In this document: in pieces, positions 1 to 6,904 of the stretch | Numbering within the stretch: the stretch's first letter is position 1 | How the letters are laid out: each line of letters starts with the position of its first letter | Origin: Limisphaerales bacterium | GTDB lineage: Bacteria > Verrucomicrobiota > Verrucomicrobiia > Limisphaerales > PALSA-1396 | NCBI GenBank assembly: GCA_003140275.1 | Contig: PLJQ01000437.1 | Location: 1-12,680, forward strand | DNA: 12,680 nt | Direction: 5' to 3' | Translations under genes and position numbers: made by a program | Notes under the pieces: model-generated | What the model was told of the DNA's origin: nothing | What the model saw: only the letters and a program-made list of their open reading frames with translations | Database searches by the model: none

Positions 1-661
1 CAACTATGACGTATTCAGGTTAGGTGCGCCACTCCGAGACTGTCTCTAACCTTGAACCCAATTTTATTGGCACTTCCGGAAGCCCTAATTCCAGAAAGCG
101 ATCGATATGGTTTCATCGGTTTTTTCAGTATTGCGTTTCCAAGATAGGAGTTCTCGGAGGTCCCCTCATGCGGAATACGTGTGACTCATGCAAAACGAGT
201 CAGACTCTCGATTAACTCCTCGTGAGTGTCTCCGAGAGACCAAGGGCACGTGGTTGTTATGCGTAAGCATTTCGCTTTGGACTCTGCGCAAAGCCGCATG
301 AAATCAGCAAACTTCTTTTCGTATCCCGGCAGCGTGCTCATCAATCCCTTTCGCCTTGTGGATGCAAGACTCCTCAAACGGAGTTCACCGCTTGACCCTT
401 TTGCCAAATTTTTTCGTTCCATTGAATCCATGGCTTCAACTTACCCCATTGCCGCATCGCACCCCCCACGCCCCCCTCTCACCTCACGTCTCTGTTGTTA
501 AAAGGTTGTTACACGGAACGCGCGTTTTGGTGCGCGATTCGCTGGCTTGATCGTCAAACCTGGCCAAGGTGCAAAATCACGCGTGTTTATGGTATCACAA
601 CGCACATTTTCGCAGGGTCACGCAAGCCCTTGATCTGGCTTCGCTCCCTCCATCGGCACCC
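1..661. other. Mostly non-coding stretch at the left edge
   Basis: No long reading frame with recognisable protein content was found on either strand, apart from the doubtful small ORF at 186-341. The stretch has C-rich runs around 460-480 and a short GC stem (519-523 with 532-536, 8-nt loop) that lacks a T-tract. No tRNA-like fold or tandem repeat was noticed. It lies downstream of the minus-strand transporter/SDR operon, so the transcript end of that operon is expected here, but no convincing intrinsic terminator is visible. It may include decayed coding sequence. Confidence 0.5.
186..341 (-). CDS. Possible small hypothetical protein (51 aa), perhaps truncated
   Basis: This is a weak candidate for a real gene. 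An ATG at 341 is preceded by AAAGGG (346-351) with a 4-nt spacer, one of the better ribosome-binding sites in the window. The product is 51 residues with a balanced composition: an amphipathic first half (GYEKKFADFMRLCAESKAK) and an acidic end (LGDTHEELIESLTRFA) that reads like a helix of a folded protein. It has three cysteines (residues 18, 25 and 32), no signal peptide and no membrane segment. The open frame extends upstream to 431, but without a comparable start. The frame also stays open for a while beyond the TGA at 186-188, so it may be the remnant of a longer protein. No family is assigned; it could also be a chance ORF. Confidence 0.33.
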   Translation of the reverse strand: MSTLPGYEKKFADFMRLCAESKAKCLRITTTCPWSLGDTHEELIESLTRFA

Positions 662-1444
662 TCAAAATTCCCGCATGTAGCCCGCCGTCCAGCCGCCATC
701 GACTGTGAGGATGTGGCCGTTGATGTAGGAGCTTTCGGGCGCGGCCAAAAAGAGGGCGGCGTGGGCGATTTCCTCCGGCGTGCCAGGACGCCCCAGCGGA
801 ATGTGCGCAATCAGGCTGGCGACCTTCTCCTTGAACTTTCCGTCCTCACCGTAAAATAATTGTTTCGTCCCTTCGGTCATGGTCGATCCCGGCGCGATTC
901 CATTCACCAGCACTCCTTGCGGTCCCAGTTCCAACGCCATGGAACGCGTCAGGTTCACCACGCCGGCTTTGGCGGCCACGTAGGCACTCTGTAATCGCAA
1001 CGGCACCAGTCCCGCCACCGACGCGATGTTGATGATGCGCCCCGATTTTTGCCGGATCATCGGTCGTACCGCCAAGCGACTGACCAGAAAGAGTCCGGTC
1101 AAATCGACTTTCAAAATCCGGTCCCATTCCGACAACGGAAACTGGTCGATGTTGACCCGCTCATGCAACGTGTTGATGCCGGCATTATTCACCAGGATGT
1201 CCAGCCGGCCAAACTTCGCAAGCGTCGCCACAACTCCCCGTTCCACTTCATCAGGATCGCCGACATCCATTCGCAACGCCTGACTGCCGGGCATGCTGGC
1301 TGCCGACTGCTGCGCGGTTTCGAAATCAATGTCCGCATAAACCACGCGCGCCTGGTTCGCCGCCAGCATGTCGGCAATGGCCCGGCCAATGCCCCGCGCC
1401 GCGCCGGTAACCAGCGCCACTTTCCCTTCCAGATTTACTTTCAT
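662..1444 (-). CDS. SDR family NAD(P)-dependent oxidoreductase
   Basis: A classical short-chain dehydrogenase/reductase of 260 residues, the usual family length, cytosolic. Visible motifs are the Rossmann glycine motif TGAARGIG (13-20), Asp38 at the end of beta-2 (favours NAD over NADP), NNAG (86-89), Ser142, and the catalytic YxxxK pair Tyr155/Lys159. The C-terminal part carries the usual substrate-loop and VDGGW ending. The tetrad asparagine is replaced by Asp114 (VDLTG), a substitution that occurs in the family but is worth noting. The ATG at 1444 is chosen because the glycine motif then starts at residue 13, as is typical; upstream in-frame sequence lies inside the transporter gene. The start overlaps the transporter stop by 4 bp (ATGA), indicating translational coupling. 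The substrate cannot be named. From its neighbour it probably acts on an imported hydroxy or keto acid, sugar acid or related alcohol. Confidence 0.92.
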   Translation of the reverse strand: MKVNLEGKVALVTGAARGIGRAIADMLAANQARVVYADIDFETAQQSAASMPGSQALRMDVGDPDEVERGVVATLAKFGRLDILVNNAGINTLHERVNIDQFPLSEWDRILKVDLTGLFLVSRLAVRPMIRQKSGRIINIASVAGLVPLRLQSAYVAAKAGVVNLTRSMALELGPQGVLVNGIAPGSTMTEGTKQLFYGEDGKFKEKVASLIAHIPLGRPGTPEEIAHAALFLAAPESSYINGHILTVDGGWTAGYMREF

Positions 1445-2784
1445 AGAGTTTGATTGGCTTGAGTATTTGCATCCGAAGGCGCTTTGCCTCGTACGCGAAC
1501 GGCCAGCACCAGAATCGCCGCGAGCATGTAACAGGACGCCAGAAAAAGCAGGCTGGAGTTGTGGGAAATTTTTTGGGAGCGCAGCCACCCGAAAATATAA
1601 GGCCCGATGAATCCGCCGAGATTCCCGACGGAATTGATCAGGCCAATCGACGCCGCGGCAGCGGTTTCAGTCAGCGTCAGGGTGGGCAACACCCAAAAGG
1701 GCGGCGGCCAAGAATACGCCGCTGCGCCCGTCAGGCAAAGCCAGAACATCACCATCGGAAACGACTGTCCCGGCACCGTGCTCAAGGCCAGAAAAATTGC
1801 CGTCATGGCCTGCCCGATCGAGGTGTGCAGTTTTCGTTCGCCGGTGCGGTCGGAAGATCGTCCGGCCAGATACATGGCGATCCCCCCGCAGGCATAAGGC
1901 AACACCGTCCATGCCGCCGCCGCCGAAGCGGAAACCCCCGAAGCGTTCTTGATGGTTGTCGGCAACCAAAAGCCAAATGCATAACCACCCGCGTTGGCGG
2001 CACAGAGTGCGAACGCCAAGAACCAGACGTTGCGTTGGCGCAACGCCTGCCAGACGGTGATGCGCCCGGGCGCTTTCTTCTGTTGCTTTTCCGTTTCGAG
2101 TTCGGCCGTGATCCATTCGCGTTCGCGAGGCGCAAGCCATTTTGCATCGCGTGGAAAATCCGTAAGATAAAAGAGCGTGATCACGCCAAAAACCACCGCC
2201 GGCAACCCTTCAAGAATGAATACCCAACGCCAGCCGGCCAGCCCCAACCAATCTACTTGCAGGATGAGCGCGGACACCGGCGCGCCCAACGCCAGTCCAA
2301 ACGGGATCGCCATGATCATGCCGGAGAGCGCCCGCGCCCGGTCGCGGCTCCTGAACCAATGCGTGAAATACACAATGAGGCCGGGGAAAAATCCCGCCTC
2401 CGCCACGCCCAGGAGAAAGCGCGCGGCATAAAATTGAAATGGAGTTCGCACCAACCCGACCAGCACCGTGCAACATCCCCAGGTAATAAGAATCCGCGCA
2501 AACCACTTTCGCGCGCTCCAATGTTCCACGATCAGCGCACCCGGAATTTCCAACGCCAAATAGCCGATGAAAAAAATGCCCGCGCCAAAACCAAAGACCG
2601 CCTCCGAAAACTTGAGATCCTCCGACATGTTCAACTTGGCGAACGCCACGTTCGCGCGGTCCAGGTACGAGATGATGTAGAGAATGAAGACGAACGGCAG
2701 AATCCGCCCGGCGATCTTCTTCCGAATTCGCTCTTGATCGAGGGCAAGCGGAGCAACCAAAGGGATAATGGTTTTTTCAGTCAC
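1441..2784 (-). CDS. MFS transporter, anion:cation symporter (ACS) family
   Basis: A twelve-helix inner-membrane major facilitator of about 447 residues. The first helix carries YLDRANVAFA (from residue 40), the signature context of the ACS/phthalate-permease group, which moves organic anions such as hexuronates, galactonate, tartrate and phthalate with protons. A motif-A-like cytoplasmic loop between helices 8 and 9 reads AGRSSDRTGERK. The central loop has FPRDAKWLAPRERE, also typical of this group. The start is uncertain because there is no ATG before the first helix. GTG at 2784 gives a normal short cytoplasmic N-terminus and is preferred; TTG at 2826 would add 14 residues. Neither has a good Shine-Dalgarno sequence. 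It is the first gene of a two-gene unit: its stop overlaps the SDR start (ATGA), so uptake and oxidation of one substrate are probably linked. The exact substrate is unknown. Confidence 0.9.
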   Translation of the reverse strand: MTEKTIIPLVAPLALDQERIRKKIAGRILPFVFILYIISYLDRANVAFAKLNMSEDLKFSEAVFGFGAGIFFIGYLALEIPGALIVEHWSARKWFARILITWGCCTVLVGLVRTPFQFYAARFLLGVAEAGFFPGLIVYFTHWFRSRDRARALSGMIMAIPFGLALGAPVSALILQVDWLGLAGWRWVFILEGLPAVVFGVITLFYLTDFPRDAKWLAPREREWITAELETEKQQKKAPGRITVWQALRQRNVWFLAFALCAANAGGYAFGFWLPTTIKNASGVSASAAAAWTVLPYACGGIAMYLAGRSSDRTGERKLHTSIGQAMTAIFLALSTVPGQSFPMVMFWLCLTGAAAYSWPPPFWVLPTLTLTETAAAASIGLINSVGNLGGFIGPYIFGWLRSQKISHNSSLLFLASCYMLAAILVLAVRVRGKAPSDANTQANQTL

Positions 2785-2925
2785 GCAGAATGGCTGATTG
2801 TTAAACTGCCAAGCTACAATCCACAATCCAGAAACTTCTGTTTGCGGTTGCGCTCCTTTTCAACCAACGGGTTGCGTCGTACATGAAAACAGTTCGTTAA
2901 CCCGACTTTCGAGCCGCCGCCAAAA

Positions 2926-2942
2926 GTGTGAACATTTCATAC
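2926..2942. promoter_or_regulatory. Imperfect palindrome, probable second operator
   Basis: GTGTGAA (2926-2932), a 3-bp spacer CAT, then TTCATAC (2936-2942). The half-sites match at six of seven positions and resemble the core of the perfect palindrome at 2965-2989, with the same 3-bp spacing. It lies just upstream of the TTGACA box. Two similar sites in one divergent spacer suggest cooperative binding by a dimeric repressor, most simply the BlaI-like protein encoded next. Binding by that protein is inferred, not shown. Confidence 0.5.
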
Positions 2943-2949
2943 AATTCAC

Positions 2950-2978
2950 TTGACAGCCGGGACGGTATGTGTGAATTG
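2950..2978 (+). promoter_or_regulatory. Candidate sigma-70-type promoter for the blaI-like/M56 operon
   Basis: A perfect TTGACA -35 box (2950-2955) is followed 17 bp later by the poor -10 hexamer GAATTG (2973-2978). The -10 and the expected start point fall inside the perfect palindrome 2965-2989, so a bound repressor would block polymerase. The predicted transcript would begin only a few bases before the ATG at 2992, giving a very short or absent leader. The weak -10 lowers confidence. Confidence 0.42.
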
Positions 2979-2989
2979 TTCACACATAC
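2965..2989. promoter_or_regulatory. Perfect 11-bp inverted repeat, probable operator of the BlaI-like repressor
   Basis: GTATGTGTGAA (2965-2975), spacer TTG, then its exact reverse complement TTCACACATAC (2979-2989). The dyad ends two bases before the repressor's ATG at 2992 and covers the candidate -10 region. BlaI/MecI/CopY dimers bind short palindromes in their own promoters, so negative autoregulation is the obvious reading. The sequence is not the textbook TACA/TGTA box, although it holds related TATGTG/CACATA arms. Confidence 0.72.
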
Positions 2990-2991
2990 GA

Positions 2992-3375
2992 ATGATTTCT
3001 CTGAATCAAAACGAACTGGAGGCCTTGCGAATTCTTTGGGAACGGGGCGAATTGAAACCCGCGGAGATTCAAACCCGTTTCTCGTGGTCGATTGAAAACG
3101 CGACTTTGCGCTCGATTCTGGTCAACCTTGTCGAAAAGGGACACATCACTCGAAAGTTGCAGGGGAAGGCCTTTTATTATGCGGCCTGCGTTCCCAAAGC
3201 CACTTTGCTCCAAACCATGACACACGCCCTGGCGAGGGTTTTTGCGGGAGGTTCCCACCGAGAATTAGTTGCCCAATTGGTGGAAACCGCCGACATCAAA
3301 CCGGCCGACCTGAAACTCATTAGTCAAACCGCCGCCGGGTTGTCGTCCAGGAAACCAAAAAGGAAATCTAAGTGA
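2992..3375 (+). CDS. BlaI/MecI/CopY family transcriptional repressor
   Basis: A 127-residue cytosolic repressor, the usual length for the family. Residues 1-65 form the winged helix: NQNELEALRILWERGEL at the N-terminus, a recognition helix around 35-50 (ENATLRSILVNLVEKG) and the wing ITRKLQGKAFYY. Residues 70-100 (LARVFAGGSHRELVAQL) match the dimerisation region where BlaI and MecI are cut when the sensor is activated. A basic, Lys/Arg-rich tail ends the protein. The ATG at 2992 is chosen because it puts the winged helix at the very N-terminus; an upstream in-frame TTG at 2950 lies in the -35 box. There is no Shine-Dalgarno sequence, so the mRNA may be near-leaderless. The last codons overlap the M56 peptidase start (GTGA), the typical repressor-sensor pairing. 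Controlled genes other than its own operon are unknown. Confidence 0.92.
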   Translation: MISLNQNELEALRILWERGELKPAEIQTRFSWSIENATLRSILVNLVEKGHITRKLQGKAFYYAACVPKATLLQTMTHALARVFAGGSHRELVAQLVETADIKPADLKLISQTAAGLSSRKPKRKSK

Positions 3376-5816
3376 ATCTGCCTCTCTTGCTTGCCTCGCC
3401 GGGGCTCGTAATCCTGTTCAAATGGACTTGTCTGCTCGCATTGGGCTGGATGGCCCATTGGATGTTGTGTCGCCGTCATGCCCGCTGGCGGTTGATTCTC
3501 TGGCGCAGCATTCTTTGTTTTGGCCTGGTTCTGCCGCTGCTGCATTTTTTCCAAGTCCCCGGACTCAAGATTCCGATCACCAGCGAAGCTGCTTCCACTA
3601 CCGAATTTGCCGGCTCCATTTCCCCGGTCGCCGCCGTCAATCCAACCCGGCCTGCAGCATCAGTGGCGCAGCCGCTGCCAGCGTCGGTCGCGGCCAGCCC
3701 GACTTCCAATAGTGCAAATTCCCTCCAATCTCTACCGCCACCAAAGCCAGTCTCATGGGAAAGCATTCTCATGGTGATCTGGACGGTGGGCAGCGTCTGT
3801 GGAGCAATCCGGCTTGTCAGATTGCATCTTCAACTTGCCCGTTTGCGAAAAGAAACCTGCCAGTCGGCGCCAGACCTTCAGCGACTGGCCAAACAAATTC
3901 AGATTCGGCTCCATGTTCGGCGGAAGGTGGATATTCAAATTTCAGATGCGGTGACTTCTCCGTTTGTTTGCGGCCTGTTAAAACCAACGATCATTCTACC
4001 GCGAACGCTGGCGCAACATTTGTCGCCGGGCGAAGCCGCCGCGCTCTTGAGCCACGAAGTTGCGCACCTACGCCAGAACGACCTGGTTTGGTGTGTGGCT
4101 TGGCGATGGATAAAGGCCGTCTGCTGGTTTCATCCGCTCGTGTGGAAGGTTCCGGCCGTTCACAACCTCGCTTGTGAACAGGAAGCCGACCGCATCGCCT
4201 CGGGACAATTGGCGGATCAAGATTCCTATGCCCAATTGTTGGCCCGGCTTGCGTTGCAGGTGCTGGGTTTGCCCGCAGTTGAGACGAAACTTACGCTGAA
4301 TGGAAGTTCTCAAATCGCGCGGCGGTTGAATCATCTTAACCAAGAGGAAGTGGGCTCATGGAATTGGAGACATTCAGTGATGGGATTTGGCTTGGTGGGA
4401 TTGTTATTCCTGATGAGCGCCGGTTGCGAGTTTTCAAAAACCAGTCCGGCTCGCTCAAAAATTTCGACGACGATTGAATTCAAAGAAGTATTGGTCGTGG
4501 TTGAGGACGAAGACGGCAAGCCGATTGAAGGAGCAACCATTCAGCCCGACGGGCTTCGGGTCAAAGGGAATCGGGCCTCCCATTACAGTTGGAATCCAAA
4601 GTCGCACGGCGTCCCTTCTAACGTCACCACCGATCGCGAAGGAAAAGCCTACGTGAAATATCCTGTGGAGGCTTTTCCGGAGGAGAAATTACTGACCGTA
4701 GAAATCAGCTTTTCGGTGGTCCACCCGGATTTTTCCCGAGCGCGGCCAACCGAATATCCTGTGGATGGCACAGCGAAACCGATTCAATTGACACGAGGCA
4801 TTCGTTTGGAGGTCTCGGGTTATTTCGGCAATGACCGCCGACCAGTGATCGAACTCGTTCCCAATGTCAGCGAAGGGCTGCGTCCGGAAGATTGGCTGAA
4901 AAAGGCCGACGGCGTGTTCGCGTTTCAGAACCTCTCGCCTGGTGGTCACCTCCTTCAACTCATGGGACGGCTGCCCTCGGGGCAGATTGTCTATAGCGAA
5001 AGCTTGGCCTTCACCGCCGAACGTGGGAAACCGTGCAATTTCGCATTGGAAATGAAGTCGGGCATTCGTCTGGAGGGACATATCGACGACAAAGTGCCCA
5101 GGCCCGTTAAGAATGGCCGGGTCCTGATCAGCGTGCGTCCCAAAGAGTTTCCAGCTTGGCTCGTTCCTGAAGACATGGACGATGTATGGAAAAAATATGG
5201 TTATTTTTATTTTTGGAAAAGTTACCGACCGATAGCTAAGGATGGAACCTTCGTTTTCGAGTCCATTCCCCCCGGCGAAGTGGATGTGGTTGTCCACGGC
5301 GATGGGTTCATTTCCCAAAATGGAGGTCAGCCTAAGAACCGCATTAACTCTCAGTTGGTGACTGGTTTGGTCATCGGGGTGCCGCAACCTTTTTCGCTTG
5401 GGGCGCCAGTTACCAAAATTGAAGTGGTGACTGAACCCACTGCGACCTTAGAGGTGACAACCAAAACAAAATCGGGAAAGCCGGTTGTCGGAGCCACCGC
5501 TTACGTGTCTCCCAATATCCTGCGGATGGGCGGAATCTTTGGTTGGATGAAACACTCCAGCGAAGAACCCTTCCGAACCCTGTCTCCGCTTCCTGAACTT
5601 CCTTATTCAGGCAAAACGGATAAAAACGGAGCCGTCGCCATTCGGAATCTACCAGCTTTTGCCCGTCATTTGGATATTGAACACCCTCAATTCGAAGTGC
5701 CCGTCGATAGCATGTGGGATCGGAACATTCGCCTCAAACTTTCGCCGGGAATAACCAACAAACTTGAATTGACTCTTCAGCCGAAAGGAAAGGATTTTAT
5801 CGGAAGTGCTAAATGA
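3372..5816 (+). CDS. BlaR1-like M56 family zinc metallopeptidase with carboxypeptidase-regulatory-like tail
   Basis: An 814-residue inner-membrane protein. Helices lie near 10-32 and 40-60, followed by a Pro/Ala/Ser-rich stretch (80-125) and a third helix (131-150). The cytoplasmic gluzincin domain has HEVAH (228-232; zinc ligands His228 and His232, catalytic Glu229) and a downstream ExxxD (Glu269-Asp273) for the third ligand. A fourth helix (336-351) leads to a roughly 460-residue, probably periplasmic tail with beta-rich carboxypeptidase-regulatory-like units around 371-475, 565-640 and 690-803. BlaR1 and MecR1 are about 600 residues and carry a penicillin-binding sensor there; that domain is absent, so the signal is not evidently a beta-lactam. 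The start is GTG at 3372 with AGGA (3361-3364) 7 nt upstream, overlapping the repressor stop by 4 bp. On sensing, it presumably triggers cleavage of the BlaI-like partner. The fourth helix ends in SAGC (Cys352), which resembles a lipobox. Confidence 0.9.
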   Translation: MNLPLLLASPGLVILFKWTCLLALGWMAHWMLCRRHARWRLILWRSILCFGLVLPLLHFFQVPGLKIPITSEAASTTEFAGSISPVAAVNPTRPAASVAQPLPASVAASPTSNSANSLQSLPPPKPVSWESILMVIWTVGSVCGAIRLVRLHLQLARLRKETCQSAPDLQRLAKQIQIRLHVRRKVDIQISDAVTSPFVCGLLKPTIILPRTLAQHLSPGEAAALLSHEVAHLRQNDLVWCVAWRWIKAVCWFHPLVWKVPAVHNLACEQEADRIASGQLADQDSYAQLLARLALQVLGLPAVETKLTLNGSSQIARRLNHLNQEEVGSWNWRHSVMGFGLVGLLFLMSAGCEFSKTSPARSKISTTIEFKEVLVVVEDEDGKPIEGATIQPDGLRVKGNRASHYSWNPKSHGVPSNVTTDREGKAYVKYPVEAFPEEKLLTVEISFSVVHPDFSRARPTEYPVDGTAKPIQLTRGIRLEVSGYFGNDRRPVIELVPNVSEGLRPEDWLKKADGVFAFQNLSPGGHLLQLMGRLPSGQIVYSESLAFTAERGKPCNFALEMKSGIRLEGHIDDKVPRPVKNGRVLISVRPKEFPAWLVPEDMDDVWKKYGYFYFWKSYRPIAKDGTFVFESIPPGEVDVVVHGDGFISQNGGQPKNRINSQLVTGLVIGVPQPFSLGAPVTKIEVVTEPTATLEVTTKTKSGKPVVGATAYVSPNILRMGGIFGWMKHSSEEPFRTLSPLPELPYSGKTDKNGAVAIRNLPAFARHLDIEHPQFEVPVDSMWDRNIRLKLSPGITNKLELTLQPKGKDFIGSAK

Positions 5817-5853
5817 AAGGCACCTCTCCCATTTAACAATGTTTACAGTCCAC

Positions 5854-5872
5854 AGGGTCAACTCTTGACCCT
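5854..5872. terminator. Short perfect hairpin between convergent genes, possible terminator
   Basis: AGGGTCAA (5854-5861), loop CTC, then TTGACCCT (5865-5872), an 8-bp perfect stem with a 3-nt loop. It sits between the stop of the M56 gene (5816) and the stop of the convergent beta-propeller gene (5901). Neither side has a real T-tract, so it may end transcription poorly or work in another way. Confidence 0.4.
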
Positions 5873-5900
5873 TCTCCAGAGCAGGACAAAACCTTCCAAC

Positions 5901-6791
5901 TCAATCCTCCAACACGCGCACTGTCGTCAGGGATTTCAGCATTTGATGGTCGGCAAATGTCCAGACGACGCGCTTGTCGCGCGTGACTTCGAAGGCATGA
6001 ACTCCGTTGCCTTCCTGACCACGCAGAAAGTTTCCTACGATCAGGTTTCCGTTTTTGAGCCGTTGAATGCTCGAAATCCAGGTCAGGTTCAACTCCGGCG
6101 CATCCTTCGCTCCAAACTCCCACGCCACCTTGTGATCGGGCGTCACTTCGATGACGCGCTTTTGCGTTCCACACGAGATAAGTGTGTTGCCGTTTTCCAG
6201 CCGCAATGCATCGCCGGTATTTTCCACGTTCGCGTGCTCCCAAACAACGCGGCCTTCGGGATTGACTTCGCGGATGGCACCCTCGCCCTCGTGCGCCGCC
6301 AGAATGTTGCCGTTGGCCAGTTGATGAACGTTGCGGACTTGCAAATGATAGCCCTCCACGCTGGTGGTCAGTTTGGTAATCCGAACCACGTCGCCTTTGG
6401 GATTCACTTCGACCGCCCGGCAAGGTCCTTGCTCGCCCAGCAGCGTGTTTCCGTTCGGCAGGCGGGAACAACCGAGCACTTGCGGGCATTTGCTTTCGTA
6501 ATTCCAAACCACTTCATGCTGGCGATTTATTTCCTGAACCCCCGTTGGTTTGCCGCCACAAGCATAAAGAATGTGGCCGTCGGGCAAGACATTGAAGATG
6601 ACAGCGATGCTTGGAAACTTGTGTTCCCAAACCAGCCTGCCATCCGCCGAAACTTCGACGAGCCGGTTCGGACCGTTGCCATACTCGGCAAACATGATGC
6701 GATGTTTGACCGGCGAAGCTTCGCCTCCAACTGCGGTTATATCCGCAACACAGAACGATGCCAGACCGGCCAACAGAATAAACATTTTCAT
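5901..6791 (-). CDS. Exported beta-propeller (PQQ-like/NHL-like repeat) protein
   Basis: A 296-residue protein with an N-terminal signal peptide (KMFILLAGLASFCVA) and about six repeats of 40-45 residues. Each repeat has a strand ending in VxEVxPxGxVVWE followed by a xLxNGNxLxxxxG strand; examples are LPNGNTLLG, LANGNILAA, LENGNTLIS and LKNGNLIVG. The C-terminal half-blade AFEVTRDKRVVWTF may close the ring with the first half-blade. The fold is therefore very likely a six-bladed propeller in the periplasm. Such proteins bind ligands, lyse glycosidic bonds or form scaffolds; no catalytic motif is visible, so no reaction is assigned. ATG at 6791 is chosen because it places the signal peptide at the N-terminus; ATGs at 6821 and 6785 are alternatives, and none has a clear Shine-Dalgarno sequence. 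It is divergent from the E1 gene (113-bp spacer) and convergent with the M56 gene. Confidence 0.82.
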   Translation of the reverse strand: MKMFILLAGLASFCVADITAVGGEASPVKHRIMFAEYGNGPNRLVEVSADGRLVWEHKFPSIAVIFNVLPDGHILYACGGKPTGVQEINRQHEVVWNYESKCPQVLGCSRLPNGNTLLGEQGPCRAVEVNPKGDVVRITKLTTSVEGYHLQVRNVHQLANGNILAAHEGEGAIREVNPEGRVVWEHANVENTGDALRLENGNTLISCGTQKRVIEVTPDHKVAWEFGAKDAPELNLTWISSIQRLKNGNLIVGNFLRGQEGNGVHAFEVTRDKRVVWTFADHQMLKSLTTVRVLED

Positions 6792-6904
6792 CGAGGCAGG
6801 AGAAAGAGTTGAATTGTGCATTGGCTGTGGCGGCGTTTGTAACTCAAACCAATTTCCTTCACAAGCAACATTCCTTTTTGACAGCGGAGCGTGAATTGAA
6901 TGAA

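Noticed and set aside
170..205. GACTC/GAGTC short inverted repeat near the left edge as a regulatory site or attachment site
   Set aside because: Five-base arms with a 9-nt gap are expected by chance, and no neighbouring gene gives it meaning.
519..536. GC stem (CGCGC with GCGCG) as a terminator
   Set aside because: Only five base pairs and no T-tract on either strand.
1445..1588. A longer N-terminus (48 extra residues) for the SDR protein
   Set aside because: The extension would lie within the transporter coding sequence and push the glycine motif to residue 61; the ATG at 1444 fits the family and the ATGA overlap.
1450..2886. A 478-codon open frame on the plus strand opposite the MFS transporter
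   Set aside because: Its translation is rich in Arg, Pro, Gln and His without domains or hydrophobic pattern. It mirrors the transporter gene, whose product shows clear helices and family motifs.
5865..6812. A 315-codon open frame on the plus strand opposite the beta-propeller gene
   Set aside because: The minus strand encodes regular propeller repeats and a signal peptide; the plus-strand product shows neither repeats nor a known domain.
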